A DNA stretch of 47,141 nt from Symbiodinium natans (GCA_905221605.1 CAJNDS010000970.1:1-47141); one strand, 5' to 3'; positions 1-8,355 are shown, numbered from the stretch's first letter. Made by a program: numbers and translations. Notes: a model not told the origin generated them from the letters alone.

Positions 1-1
1 G

Positions 2-3000
2 CAGCAGCAGCAGATATCTCAAATGATGTCGCTGGTGCAGCAGCTGGTCCAGGACCGGACAAGTGCTGAGAAGAAAGGCAAGGGAGCTGGTAGCTTGAGT
101 AGCATCAGTGACAGCGTGGACCATGCCATGGAGGTTGATGATGGGAACGGCGCTCCTATCAGGAATCCTAAGGCAGACTCATATGTGCCGAAGTTGCCCA
201 TGTTGGATGGTGGACGCATGAACAAGGGTCGGCGTGCCGAGATCGAAGCATGGGTTGAGTACCTTGAAGTGTTTTTGCCATGGATTGCCTTGTTTGATGA
301 TAGGATACCGTCGGAAGTGCAGGCTTGTTTTGTGAAAGACAAGCCAATCTTGAACAAAGACTTGGCGAAAGGAGAGAGCATTAGGAGTACCAGAGTGTTC
401 CTTTACCTTCGGCAGTCCTTTGCGAACTTTTCCCGTGGGCTTGACATTTTGAAGCAAGTTGAGCGTGAACAGCTTGGGGTTCCGGCAGGCTATGAGGCGT
501 TGAGGCGCTTGCATCAAGATCTGTCGGTTTGCTCGAGGATAGAAGCCTCGACCTTGCGAGAAGAGATGTTGAGATACCAACCCCCTGCCTCTACGAAGGA
601 TCGTTTTTTGGAAGTGTTTCGCAGCGTGCAGGTTGAGCTTGCAAAGTATGGTCGACTTGTTGCTGCGTTCCCAGACCTTGCGTTGAGTGAAGCGGATCAG
701 AGCATGATTGTGTTGAAAGGTCTTGATGCAGATGTGAAGAGGTACATCTTGTTGCATGCGAAGATTGACTCCATGAGTGAGCTTGAGACTGCGATCAAGT
801 TCTACGACGCAAATATCAAGATCCTTACCTTCGCCGATTCCGGGAGAGGTCGAGACCGCAGGAACAACAACGACATAGCGAATCCGCTGAACTTCAAGGG
901 CGATGGAAAGGGGAAGGACAAAGGGAAGGAAAAGGGGAAAGATAAAGGAAAGGACAAAGGGAAGGACAAGGGAAAGGACAAAGGTCGCTCAGGAAAGGAC
1001 AAGCATGACAAGAAGGGAGAGAAAGGTGGAAAGGGGAACGCTACTCAAGACCCTGGGAAAGGGGGCGGTGGTAGCTCTGGTAGTGACCCAAAGCACGACA
1101 AGCGTGCCAACGTGAAGTGCTACAACTGCAATGAATTGGGGCACTATTCAAACCGATGCCCTAAGAAAGCGGCCAAAGGTGTGGCGGCAGCAGCGACGCT
1201 TCTCGAACCGCAATTGGCGGCTTTGACCTTGGAGGGCCCGCACGTGTTTGCAGCGGCAGTTGGTTGCGAGTTCTTTGATATCGCTCAGGGAGATTCCGAC
1301 AATGAGTCGAGCTTGAGCGATGGTGATTGGGAAGCCTTTGGAAGGTCGTGGTTGTTGGAGAGTTCAGAGGCCACAGTTGAGCTTGGAACCTCGCAGCTTG
1401 GAAGCCTAGAGACCCCCGTTGAGCTTGAGAAGGCCCCAGTTGAGCTTGGAACATCGCAGCTTGGAAGCCTAGAGACCCCCGTTGAGCTTGAGAAGGCCCC
1501 AGTTGAGCTTGGCACGTCGCAGCTTGGAAGCCTAGAGACCCCCGTTGAGCTTGAGAAGGCCCCAGTTGAGCTTGGAACGTCGCAGCTTGGAAGCCTAGAG
1601 ACCCCCGTTGAGCTTGAGAAGGCCCTGTCGACGCTTGGTGAGCATGGATTGAGTGAATTTCATTTTCATGACATGAGCATGGCAGCCCCGCATGTGACAC
1701 ATGGTAGCAGCTCTGAAGCCATGGACTGGTGGTTGCTGGACTCCGGAGCGTCAACGCACCTGATCAGCGAGGAGACACTGCAGCATGTGCAAGTGCTGAG
1801 CCTGAGTGAGCATGTTGGTAGAGATTGTGTGACTGCCACGGGTGCTTCCATAGGGGTTCAGAAGAGTGCTGTGGTTCGCGTTTGCTTTGCCGTGGAGAGA
1901 TCCAGTCCTATCGTCGTTGAGTTCGAAGCCCTGGTTGCACCTGTGCGATTTAATCTCCTGAGCCTAGGACGACTCCTGAATAGGAACTGGACAGTCTCTT
2001 TTGCCCCCCATCTCCACGTGCAAGCTGGTGGTTTTAAATTTAAGGCTGTGTGGTCCAACAACTGTTGCTGGTTGCAAAGTCATGCGGTGGCACGGGCCTG
2101 TTTGGTGTCTCAAGAACAGAGCGCAGCGCAGCAGATTGCAGACCCCTCGTGTACGAGGCCTTCCGCAGCCCGAGAAGATGGCCTCCTCCAGCGAAAGCGA
2201 AGTGGAATGGCGCATGGAAGGGAAGGACAAAGGGAAGCTGGTCCGGAGAGTCGTTGCGACTCAAGCGGCCTCAATCTCGGTGGGAGAAGAGGACTTCGAG
2301 GAGAGCACCCGGTTGGCCACAGCTACGTCCACGGAGACAGAGGGCGCAATCCTCTTGGTGCCCGCGGATGCCGAGTCCCAGGTGGTGTTGAAGCCGGGCG
2401 AGATCGAGACCCCGGGACCCGCCAAAGTTCCTCAGCAGAAGCCCATGCCAAAGAAGCCGAAAGTGAAGAAGATGCCCCAGAAGCCCCTCGTGAAGAGAAT
2501 GCCAAAGGCAGCGAGCTCTTCGTCGACAAAGAGGACCCCCGTGAAGCTGGTGCCTCGTTCCGATCGCCAGCAGCCGTGGTTGACGTTGTGGAGTGCAAGT
2601 TCAAGGGCAGTGAAGAAGCAGAAGCTCAAGGAGAGTCGCATGACGTCAGCTGCAAGGTCCGATTTGAACCGCTTTCGAAAGGAGAAGAAGGGCCCAGAGA
2701 GGCGAACGCTGGAGGAGCACCTCAAGGAGCATTTTTTGCAGTGCCTGGACCGCAAGGCCCCCTACACTGTGACGACCATCTCCGAGATCATCAAGGAGAA
2801 AGCAAAGCCCCCGAGCCCACCGAGGAAGGAAGCCGACTCCCCGGGGTACCCGGAGAGGTTGCCTACCCCTCCGCGGGTCCCGCCACGTCGACGCTTGCCC
2901 ACGCCGCCGAGGAATCCGACATCGCCATTGGCCAGCGCATCACGGGCACCAGCTACGCCGCCAAAGACATCGCCATTGCCACCACCACCGACCAATCCCG

Positions 3001-3190
3001 GAACGCCTACTTCAAGTGGATGGAGTGTGGTGACGGACCGAAAGCGCTGAGTGCAGTCAGCCAGAAAGGATCTTCCCAGGCGGTGGCGAGCAGCAAAAGT
3101 CTTGATGTGCTTGATGGTTGTGCTTGCGCTTGTGATGTTGGCATGAGTGGCATGGTTGGCATGAATGGTTGGCATGAGTGGCATGGTTGA
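2..3190 (+). CDS. gag: Gag-protease polyprotein of copia I (partial at 5')
   Basis: The frame is already open at base 2, so the N-terminus lies outside the window. After a Gln-rich start comes a capsid-like helical region (about 170-830), clearly related to Gag of copia II (shared pattern around YxPxLPxL, LLRQS and KRYxLLH). A Lys/Gly-rich basic stretch follows (890-1070), then a zinc knuckle C-x2-C-x4-H-x4-C (about 1118-1159), four copies of a 21-residue repeat, and a retropepsin motif LLDSGAS (about 1732). The real protein probably fades near 2100-2180. Beyond that this frame stays open to 3190 but reads like a shadow of the overlapping accessory ORF. Gag packages the RNA and the protease would cut the polyprotein. 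Integrase is in the same frame but lies beyond several stops. Confidence 0.88.
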   Translation, partial: QQQQISQMMSLVQQLVQDRTSAEKKGKGAGSLSSISDSVDHAMEVDDGNGAPIRNPKADSYVPKLPMLDGGRMNKGRRAEIEAWVEYLEVFLPWIALFDDRIPSEVQACFVKDKPILNKDLAKGESIRSTRVFLYLRQSFANFSRGLDILKQVEREQLGVPAGYEALRRLHQDLSVCSRIEASTLREEMLRYQPPASTKDRFLEVFRSVQVELAKYGRLVAAFPDLALSEADQSMIVLKGLDADVKRYILLHAKIDSMSELETAIKFYDANIKILTFADSGRGRDRRNNNDIANPLNFKGDGKGKDKGKEKGKDKGKDKGKDKGKDKGRSGKDKHDKKGEKGGKGNATQDPGKGGGGSSGSDPKHDKRANVKCYNCNELGHYSNRCPKKAAKGVAAAATLLEPQLAALTLEGPHVFAAAVGCEFFDIAQGDSDNESSLSDGDWEAFGRSWLLESSEATVELGTSQLGSLETPVELEKAPVELGTSQLGSLETPVELEKAPVELGTSQLGSLETPVELEKAPVELGTSQLGSLETPVELEKALSTLGEHGLSEFHFHDMSMAAPHVTHGSSSEAMDWWLLDSGASTHLISEETLQHVQVLSLSEHVGRDCVTATGASIGVQKSAVVRVCFAVERSSPIVVEFEALVAPVRFNLLSLGRLLNRNWTVSFAPHLHVQAGGFKFKAVWSNNCCWLQSHAVARACLVSQEQSAAQQIADPSCTRPSAAREDGLLQRKRSGMAHGREGQREAGPESRCDSSGLNLGGRRGLRGEHPVGHSYVHGDRGRNPLGARGCRVPGGVEAGRDRDPGTRQSSSAEAHAKEAESEEDAPEAPREENAKGSELFVDKEDPREAGASFRSPAAVVDVVECKFKGSEEAEAQGESHDVSCKVRFEPLSKGEEGPREANAGGAPQGAFFAVPGPQGPLHCDDHLRDHQGESKAPEPTEEGSRLPGVPGEVAYPSAGPATSTLAHAAEESDIAIGQRITGTSYAAKDIAIATTTDQSRNAYFKWMECGDGPKALSAVSQKGSSQAVASSKSLDVLDGCACACDVGMSGMVGMNGWHEWHG
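1378..1629 (+). repeat. In-frame 63-bp tandem repeat, about 4 copies
   Basis: Four near-identical 63-bp units encode a 21-residue repeat of the type PVELGTSQLGSLET followed by PVELEKA. The array lies between the zinc knuckle and the protease of copia I. Unit length is a multiple of three, so the frame is kept. Copies differ by only one or two bases, which suggests recent slippage or unequal exchange. Confidence 0.9.
2178..3050 (+). CDS. Accessory ORF overlapping gag-PR frame of copia I
   Basis: A 290-codon ORF with an ATG at 2178 in a good context (AAGATGG). It is in a different frame from Gag-protease and sits between protease and integrase. The protein is highly charged. It starts Ser/Glu-rich, has Lys/Pro-rich repeats of the type KKPKVKKMPQKP in the middle, then a basic helical stretch (EEHLKEHFLQCLDRKAPYTV), and ends Pro/Arg-rich (PTPPRVPPRRRLPTPPR). 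I do not recognise the family. Its composition suggests a nucleic-acid or protein-binding role. Copia II has an accessory ORF at the same place, which supports it being real. No cysteine cluster or membrane segment is visible. Confidence 0.6.
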   Translation: MASSSESEVEWRMEGKDKGKLVRRVVATQAASISVGEEDFEESTRLATATSTETEGAILLVPADAESQVVLKPGEIETPGPAKVPQQKPMPKKPKVKKMPQKPLVKRMPKAASSSSTKRTPVKLVPRSDRQQPWLTLWSASSRAVKKQKLKESRMTSAARSDLNRFRKEKKGPERRTLEEHLKEHFLQCLDRKAPYTVTTISEIIKEKAKPPSPPRKEADSPGYPERLPTPPRVPPRRRLPTPPRNPTSPLASASRAPATPPKTSPLPPPPTNPGTPTSSGWSVVTDRKR

Positions 3191-3307
3191 GCATGTGTGT
3201 GTTGGTGAGCTTGATCAGGAGAAAGCACCGGCCCCAGACGGCGACCAGGCGTGGTTGCTGCATGGTGATCAGGAGTTGCTTCACCAGGAGTTGTTCACCG
3301 TGAGCAT

Positions 3308-6300
3308 GTGTTGCGAAGTCATGTTCCTTTTAATTCCAGCTGTGAGCATTGCGTGCGTGGTAGAGGTCTTGAACCAGCTAGGAAAATCGAGAGGGATTCC
3401 GGAGAGGGAGCCCAAAAGGAGGTTCAGATCGACAAGTTCTTCTACAAGGGGATTTGGTTCCTGGTGTTGGTGCTTGTTGGTTGCTTTGCCATCGGAACAG
3501 TGATGTACCGTGAAGTTTCAGGACCGCGTGGAGCAGCAGCGCGTGAGGTGATGCTTGGAGAGATGTCGGCGTGGGGACGTAGTGTTGGCTTGGTTGGTGT
3601 TGAAGCGCGTGACTTGTCGGTTTGCGTGAAGTCGGATCTTGAGGGGGTAGTGAAGAACCTTGCTCAGGGTTTTGCTGATACCATGACCGTGGGTGCGGTT
3701 GAGGTGTCTGATGTTCCGGTTGGTCGGCACGCCCCGGTCGCAGAGAGGGCCATCCGAACACTGAAGGAAAACGCGAACACGTTGTGCGCCGGATTGGAGC
3801 AAGTTGGCCTAGAGCCATGCGGCAGAGGAGTCAGCTTCCTTCTCTCTCACTGTGCTCAGGCACACAACCGCTACCAAATCCAGCCTGGATCGGCAATGAC
3901 TCCTGAACAACGTAGTTTAAGAACTATGAGGCAGCCTCGGGCGATATACGTCTGGGGAGCGTCAATCTTGGCCACACCTCCGCCGAGTCTACGACAATTC
4001 ATCACGGGCAGATATGGACAGGCTGCCTACTTAGGCCCTGAAGTCGCGGGTGGCAGTCATCTGGTGCAGTTCCGACTGAAGGATGGTTCGTTGAAGATTG
4101 CCCGGTCAGCCCGAATCAGGATGTTGGTGCCCATGACCTTTGAGTTGTCAGCCTTGCGTGGTATTTGCCGTATGTTGCCCGAGCGTGCTGGTGACGTTGT
4201 GCGTGGCTTGCCAGCGGTTGATCAAGGGAACATGCGGGATCTTCCAATCCCAAACACCGAGACTCGCGGACCGCCAGCGTCATGGGTCGAGGAAAATGGC
4301 AGGACCCCGAGGTGTCGAGCGTGTCGATTGAGGGGTGTTCCGGCGGACAAGGCGTGGCACACTCAGAAGTGTCGTGACAGATACGCTGCGTACGTGAAGA
4401 GCTCTTTTGATCCGAATCAGTTTGTGCTTGATGATGCCCAGCATGAGTTGGAGATCGAAGGAGTTGAGCTTGATCTTGGTTCGCGTGCTTTTGGTGAGCT
4501 TGACGTCGGGTTGGAGTTGCCTGATGATGTGCAGGATTATGAACCGACTGAAGATGAGGGAGAGCGAGGTCTCGGTGATTCCTTCCTGCCTGAAGGGGTG
4601 CTTGAGGGTGAACTTCGTCCCGGAGACTCTGTTGGAGTTGAACCTGCAGCTTCAGAAGAGGCTGACTTCATGGAAGTTGAGCCAGAAAGCCTGGATCGGG
4701 TGCCAGAGCCAGAGTCTGATGCCATGGTCAACAACGTCTTGTTCCGTGAGTCGTTGGGTTTCGCCGCTGTTGCAAATCCCAGTACCGGAGGACAGACAGT
4801 GAAGCTTGGTGGTGAGACTCTTGTGGTTGAAATGCCCTCGTCTTCCAAGGATGATGTCACCGGACATGCATTGGACCTTGGTCTGACATACGAAGGCATG
4901 TTGCGTGAGTTGAGTGCGCTTGAGTCCCTTGCAGTCGGTGATGTGATTTGGCATGTGGATCCGAAGCAGAAAGTGATATCCACAAGATGGGTGTCAAATG
5001 CAAAGCTGGAGCGGGTTGACGGCAAAGAAAGACCACTGGTCCGTTGTCGGGTTGTTGCGCGTGATTTCGCCCAGGGAGCAACGGCTGCTCAGCTTGGCAT
5101 TTCTGCGGCGACCAGCTCAGCCGAGGCATTGAGGACCTTCCTTTTTTATGCCGGCTCGAAGAGGCAGAACGTCGTAGGCCTCGACGTCAGTACGGCGTTT
5201 TTGTTCGCAGAGTTAGAAGAAGAAGACGGCGCGGTGGTAGTGCGGCTTCCTGCTGGAGTTACCGGTCCCAATGGACGCCCTGGGTTCATGCGACTTCGCA
5301 AGGCTCTTTATGGGTTGAGAGCCGCGGCCCAGACCTGGGCTCGTCATCTCGCAAAGCTCCTCAAGCGCCTCTGCGACCTCACTCCATGCGAGACAGAGCC
5401 ATGCCTCTTCTCCGGTGTGGTTCTCGGTGGACAGAGGGTGGCAGTGTTGTGCTACGTAGACGATCTCCTCATCAGCGGCGACAGCGACGAGGCCATCTAC
5501 TACGTGGTGGAGAAGCTTAAGAGCGCGGTAAAGATCAAGGTGACCGCTGACTTGGATCGTGATCAGCAAATCACGTTTCTTGGTCGTCAAATCACCAGGA
5601 AGAAGGGCGAGGACTCTTTGGTGATTGGCATGGCAGGCGAGTACTACCAGGAGATCTATGAGGGTTTTGGACTTGGGAAAAGTCCGAAGTCTTGCCCGAC
5701 GCCGCCGAATCTTCGAGAACTTTATGACAGAGAAGAAGAAGTCTTGGAGCGGGAGTTGAGCTCGGAAGCTGCTGCTCGATATCGCTCTACGCTGGGACGC
5801 CTTTCATGGTTGGCCATGACGCGCGTGGATCTAGCATATTATGTTTCCATGCTAGCTCGAGGCCAGGCCAGTCCACGTGAGAAGCATGAACGTGCGATGC
5901 GGATGGTATTACGGTATCTTCGGCATGTTCAGGACTTTCGACAAATCGTCCATCCAGTTGATGAACGGAGCCTTCGGTTGGATTGCTACGTGGATGCGTC
6001 ATGGGGCAGTGAGAGGAGCGTTGATCGCAAGAGTGTGAGCGGTGGTTGCATCATGCTTGGTGGTTTCTGCTTGAAAGCGTGGTCACGGCTTCAACAAGCT
6101 GTCGCTCTCAGCTCAGCAGAGTCGGAGTTGTACGGATTGGTTGAGGGAGCAAAGGAATCACTTTCAATCCGAAGGGCAATTTCCCACGTGTTTGGATGGG
6201 ATGAGTTGTGCGCACCGCACCTCTTTTGCGACTCCGAGGCCGCCATTGCCATCAGCAGGGCTGACGGCTTGAGGCGTGTCAGACATATAGATCTGAGAGC

Positions 6301-7204
6301 ATGCTTTATACAAGATCAGCTCCGACAGCGACTTCTCTTCATCTTCGGAGTGCGAGGAGCCTCCAACGTCGCTGACCTCTTCACAAAATCGTTAGATGCC
6401 CGGACTACGTTGAAACACATGTTGAGCCTTGGTTTGTCCGAAGTCACTGTTGCAGCTTGTGTTGGTGAGTTGGCGTGTTTCGTTGGCTTGCTTGGCGCTG
6501 CTGTGGCTGGCAAGGATCATGTATCTCTTGCAGATCGGTATCGTTTGATGGAGTTTGCCAAGTGGTTGGTGGTTGAGTTCTGTGCGCCTCCTATGTCGAG
6601 CATGTTGGCTGCGTCGCGAGCGTGCTCCTGGGTTGGTGTGTTGACTGTCAGTGAGGCAGATGACGGCGGAGATCCGGCCACTACAGCGCAGCTTCAACAG
6701 ATCTGCACTCTCCACATCCGCAGGGGGGGTTTCGTCTACTTGTGGGCTAGTACTCCGTGCACCGGTGGTTGTCTGTACCAGCATCTACATGCACGTGATC
6801 CAGCCTACAGACGCGGTCGGTTGGCACGGCACTGGTCGCTACACAGGAAGCTGTGGAAGGCTTTTATGTCGCTGTGTGACTACGTCCATGCTTGGTCGAT
6901 CGAGTGGCCCCGAGCCTGTGCTTACTGGTCATGGAACCAGACTATCCGTTTTCTGCAGTCGCGACCGTACATGTTGCACGATGTGTTGGTTGACGGTTGC
7001 TCGCTTGGCATGCGTGGTCGAGATGGCGAGTTGATCTACAAACGTTGGCGTGTCATCACGACGATGGAGTCGGTTGCTCGCGGCTTGTCGGTCTTTCGGT
7101 GCCCAGGTGATGGTCATCCACATTCCGCCAACTTCGATCTCAAGAATACCCAACACTACCCGGCGAAGTTGACGAACGCTTTCTTGCACGCGTTAAACGC
7201 ATGA
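3308..7204 (+). CDS. pol: Pol of copia I: integrase, RT, RNase H plus extra C-terminal domain
   Basis: About 1298 codons. The upstream limit is set by stops around 3206-3285; the first in-frame triplet is GTG, so the true start is unknown. Order: integrase zinc site (H-x-P-F...C-x2-C, about 3322-3365); integrase core with D (QIDKFF), D (KSDLEG) and E (APVAERAIRTLK, about 3735-3765); a linker with a second Cys/His patch (RCRACRLRG); RT (RVVARDFAQG, LDVSTAFLFAEL, ALYGL, catalytic CYVDDLL near 5455); RNase H (CYVDASWGS near 5985, LSSAESELYG near 6115). After the usual end (DLFTKSLD) a further 210 residues form a separate conserved domain. The enzyme would copy element RNA in capsids and insert the cDNA. 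The N-terminal side of IN looks short, fitting a damaged Gag-Pol junction. Confidence 0.9.
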   Translation: MLRSHVPFNSSCEHCVRGRGLEPARKIERDSGEGAQKEVQIDKFFYKGIWFLVLVLVGCFAIGTVMYREVSGPRGAAAREVMLGEMSAWGRSVGLVGVEARDLSVCVKSDLEGVVKNLAQGFADTMTVGAVEVSDVPVGRHAPVAERAIRTLKENANTLCAGLEQVGLEPCGRGVSFLLSHCAQAHNRYQIQPGSAMTPEQRSLRTMRQPRAIYVWGASILATPPPSLRQFITGRYGQAAYLGPEVAGGSHLVQFRLKDGSLKIARSARIRMLVPMTFELSALRGICRMLPERAGDVVRGLPAVDQGNMRDLPIPNTETRGPPASWVEENGRTPRCRACRLRGVPADKAWHTQKCRDRYAAYVKSSFDPNQFVLDDAQHELEIEGVELDLGSRAFGELDVGLELPDDVQDYEPTEDEGERGLGDSFLPEGVLEGELRPGDSVGVEPAASEEADFMEVEPESLDRVPEPESDAMVNNVLFRESLGFAAVANPSTGGQTVKLGGETLVVEMPSSSKDDVTGHALDLGLTYEGMLRELSALESLAVGDVIWHVDPKQKVISTRWVSNAKLERVDGKERPLVRCRVVARDFAQGATAAQLGISAATSSAEALRTFLFYAGSKRQNVVGLDVSTAFLFAELEEEDGAVVVRLPAGVTGPNGRPGFMRLRKALYGLRAAAQTWARHLAKLLKRLCDLTPCETEPCLFSGVVLGGQRVAVLCYVDDLLISGDSDEAIYYVVEKLKSAVKIKVTADLDRDQQITFLGRQITRKKGEDSLVIGMAGEYYQEIYEGFGLGKSPKSCPTPPNLRELYDREEEVLERELSSEAAARYRSTLGRLSWLAMTRVDLAYYVSMLARGQASPREKHERAMRMVLRYLRHVQDFRQIVHPVDERSLRLDCYVDASWGSERSVDRKSVSGGCIMLGGFCLKAWSRLQQAVALSSAESELYGLVEGAKESLSIRRAISHVFGWDELCAPHLFCDSEAAIAISRADGLRRVRHIDLRACFIQDQLRQRLLFIFGVRGASNVADLFTKSLDARTTLKHMLSLGLSEVTVAACVGELACFVGLLGAAVAGKDHVSLADRYRLMEFAKWLVVEFCAPPMSSMLAASRACSWVGVLTVSEADDGGDPATTAQLQQICTLHIRRGGFVYLWASTPCTGGCLYQHLHARDPAYRRGRLARHWSLHRKLWKAFMSLCDYVHAWSIEWPRACAYWSWNQTIRFLQSRPYMLHDVLVDGCSLGMRGRDGELIYKRWRVITTMESVARGLSVFRCPGDGHPHSANFDLKNTQHYPAKLTNAFLHALNA
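6565..7203 (+). other. Conserved extra C-terminal domain of copia Pol (methyltransferase-like?)
   Basis: About 210 residues after RNase H, not part of ordinary copia Pol. Key motifs, in order, are VVEFC near 6570, WASTPCTGG near 6745, LHRKLWKAF near 6840, WSIEWPRACAYW near 6895 and NFDLKNTQHYP near 7130. The same motifs in the same order and spacing end Pol of copia II (16265-16902), though the two proteins have diverged widely. An acidic strand-end motif, then a Pro-Cys motif, then an I-E-x-P motif recalls the I, IV and VI motifs of cytosine-C5 methyltransferases. That identity is my inference; the conservation is direct. Confidence 0.6.
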
Positions 7205-7279
7205 CACCGCGAGATTTGCTCAAAGTTTTCCCTCTTTTTACTTTGCCTTCGGTACGGTGTATAGAGCATAGGACGTGCC

Positions 7280-7717
7280 ATGGCTGATATGGTTGAGGTT
7301 GAAAACGCTGTGAGGCGCACTTGGGTTCGAGAGCTCTGGATGCAATGGGTTCCTCAGCAGCAGGTGGAAGTCAGTTTGATCGCCTTCCTTGCGATGTTTT
7401 CCTTGGCGATGCTTGGCAGCTTCCTCGCTGGAATCTTTGTGCAGCAATACCGACAGCGTCACAGCCATATTCTATCTTTGAGTGAGCTTCTTACCTTTCT
7501 TCCGGTGGAACAAAGTCGGAGAGCAATTATCACTACGCGGCATGGATACGCCTTTCATGTTCGCAGCGATTGCCCCGCCCTGCGCAATACCCACCCAGGC
7601 AATCTGCAGCGTCGAGTTGCTTGTGAGCTTTGTCTGCAATACTTGCGCGTGGACCAGCCGACACCCACCGTGTCGAGGGGGGGTGTAGAAGTTCGAGAAC
7701 TGTGCGTCATCCTGTGA
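7280..7717 (+). CDS. Small membrane/zinc-site protein at 3' end of copia I
   Basis: 145 codons from an ATG in a good context (GCCATGG), 75 bp after pol. Residues about 31-54 form one hydrophobic membrane segment (SLIAFLAMFSLAMLGSFLAG). A basic stretch follows, then a His/Cys motif: RHG-x3-FH-x4-C at residues 88-98 and C-x2-C at 115-118. The C-terminus of the copia III polyprotein has the same arrangement of membrane helix, linker and T-x-HG...H...C...C-x2-C. The place at the 3' end is where env-like ORFs sit in some LTR elements, but the protein is far too small for a fusion glycoprotein. Likely a membrane-anchored accessory protein; function unknown. Its end overlaps the purine tract and LTR start. 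Confidence 0.6.
   Translation: MADMVEVENAVRRTWVRELWMQWVPQQQVEVSLIAFLAMFSLAMLGSFLAGIFVQQYRQRHSHILSLSELLTFLPVEQSRRAIITTRHGYAFHVRSDCPALRNTHPGNLQRRVACELCLQYLRVDQPTPTVSRGGVEVRELCVIL
7675..7683 (+). promoter_or_regulatory. Polypurine tract of copia I
   Basis: GAGGGGGGG directly followed by TGTAGAAG, the form expected of a plus-strand primer next to a 3' LTR beginning with TG. The 5' LTR is not in the window, so the LTR start cannot be confirmed. Confidence 0.5.
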
Positions 7718-7931
7718 GGGTGCGACACGGTGAGTTTTGCAGTTTGCAGTTTTGTGTGCATAGCTTGGAGTCTGCTCAGCTTTTGAAGTTTTCCCAGTAG
7801 CCTGAGTACGATTAGTGGTGCAGGAACGTTTTGCCTCGTAGGGAACCACTCTCGTCGAGTTTCGTGACTTGAGGGTAGTTTTGGAGGTCTTTTAAGCCGA
7901 GCTGTCAAGTTGGAGAGCTGTGATACGTTTT

Positions 7932-7946
7932 CCACTTTGGCTCAAG
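7932..7946 (+). other. Spliced-leader-like motif
   Basis: CCACTTTGGCTCAAG matches the last 15 bases of the dinoflagellate spliced leader (CCATTTTGGCTCAAG, from knowledge) at 14 positions. It lies in the LTR-like spacer. It may be a relic of a trans-spliced transcript that was reinserted. Confidence 0.45.
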
Positions 7947-8209
7947 TGACGAGCACTGGTGTGAGTGCTGCAAGCCAAAACAGAAGTGTTGTCCGAGTGT
8001 CTGAGCTTGCTTGCTTGGTTTGGACTTGTGTGAGTTGGCTTGGTTGTATCCTTGGTGCCTTGCTTGGCATCTTGGGTTTTTAACGTAAAGAGGTGCTGTG
8101 CTAGGAACCTACCCACAGTGTTTAGGAGTAGAAGTTCCATGGCTGAGTGTTTTTACCTGAAGTACCTTTGTTTTCCCATGTCTGGCAGACAGTGTTTGAA
8201 GCTGGAGAG

Positions 8210-8230
8210 CCGTGCTCGCATTGGCTCAAG
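8210..8230 (+). other. Second, degenerate spliced-leader-like motif
   Basis: CCGT, eight to nine variable bases, then TTGGCTCAAG: both ends of the 21-base leader core at the correct distance (about 15 of 21 positions agree). It is weaker than the motif at 7932, but the flanking sequence of the two is also similar. Confidence 0.35.
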
Positions 8231-8355
8231 ATGAGCGGAGCTCGAGAAGCTGTGAACAGCGCAGTGAAAAGAGTCCGCACTTCGTGCTGTGAGGGTTAAG
8301 TGTAGTCTTGACCTGAGGTCCCTTAGGCCCCGTAGCTGTGCCACGAGTTTCAACG

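Larger units (their letters stand above)
1..7683 (+). mobile_element. Ty1/copia retrotransposon I (5' part outside window)
   Basis: Internal region of an LTR retrotransposon in copia order: Gag with zinc knuckle, aspartic protease, integrase, reverse transcriptase, RNase H. It adds a conserved extra domain after RNase H and a small membrane/zinc ORF. The window opens inside gag, so the 5' LTR and PBS are not visible. The internal part ends at a purine tract (7675-7683). Gag and Pol are each long and open, but stops lie between them (3188-3290), so this copy may be damaged or may use recoding. Order and motifs are seen directly; the copia assignment follows from IN lying before RT. Confidence 0.9.
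7684..8352 (+). repeat. LTR-like spacer between copia I and II
   Basis: About 670 bp without a credible gene apart from the last codons of the preceding ORF. It must hold the 3' LTR of copia I (starting TGTAGAAG after the purine tract) and the 5' LTR of copia II (ending ...TTTCA just before the PBS). Two blocks near 7905-7950 and 8197-8235 resemble each other (TTGGAGAGCTGTG versus CTGGAGAGCCGTG, each followed by TTGGCTCAAG), as if two related LTRs lie side by side. The border between them and any target duplication could not be placed. Confidence 0.5.

Noticed and set aside
1378-1629. Regular repeats as a possible CRISPR array
   Set aside because: Units are contiguous, without spacers, and code an in-frame peptide repeat.
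2001-2177. Accessory ORF of copia I extended upstream to 2001
   Set aside because: That part overlaps believable protease-frame protein; ATG 2178 has the better context and the composition changes there.
3308-7204. Bacterial origin of the long uninterrupted ORFs
   Set aside because: Copia domain order, LTRs, target duplications, LINE units and leader relics point to a eukaryotic nuclear genome; no operons or ribosome-binding sites.
7280-7717. Envelope glycoprotein gene
   Set aside because: Only 145 residues with one membrane helix, no signal peptide, glycosylation-rich ectodomain or fusion segment.
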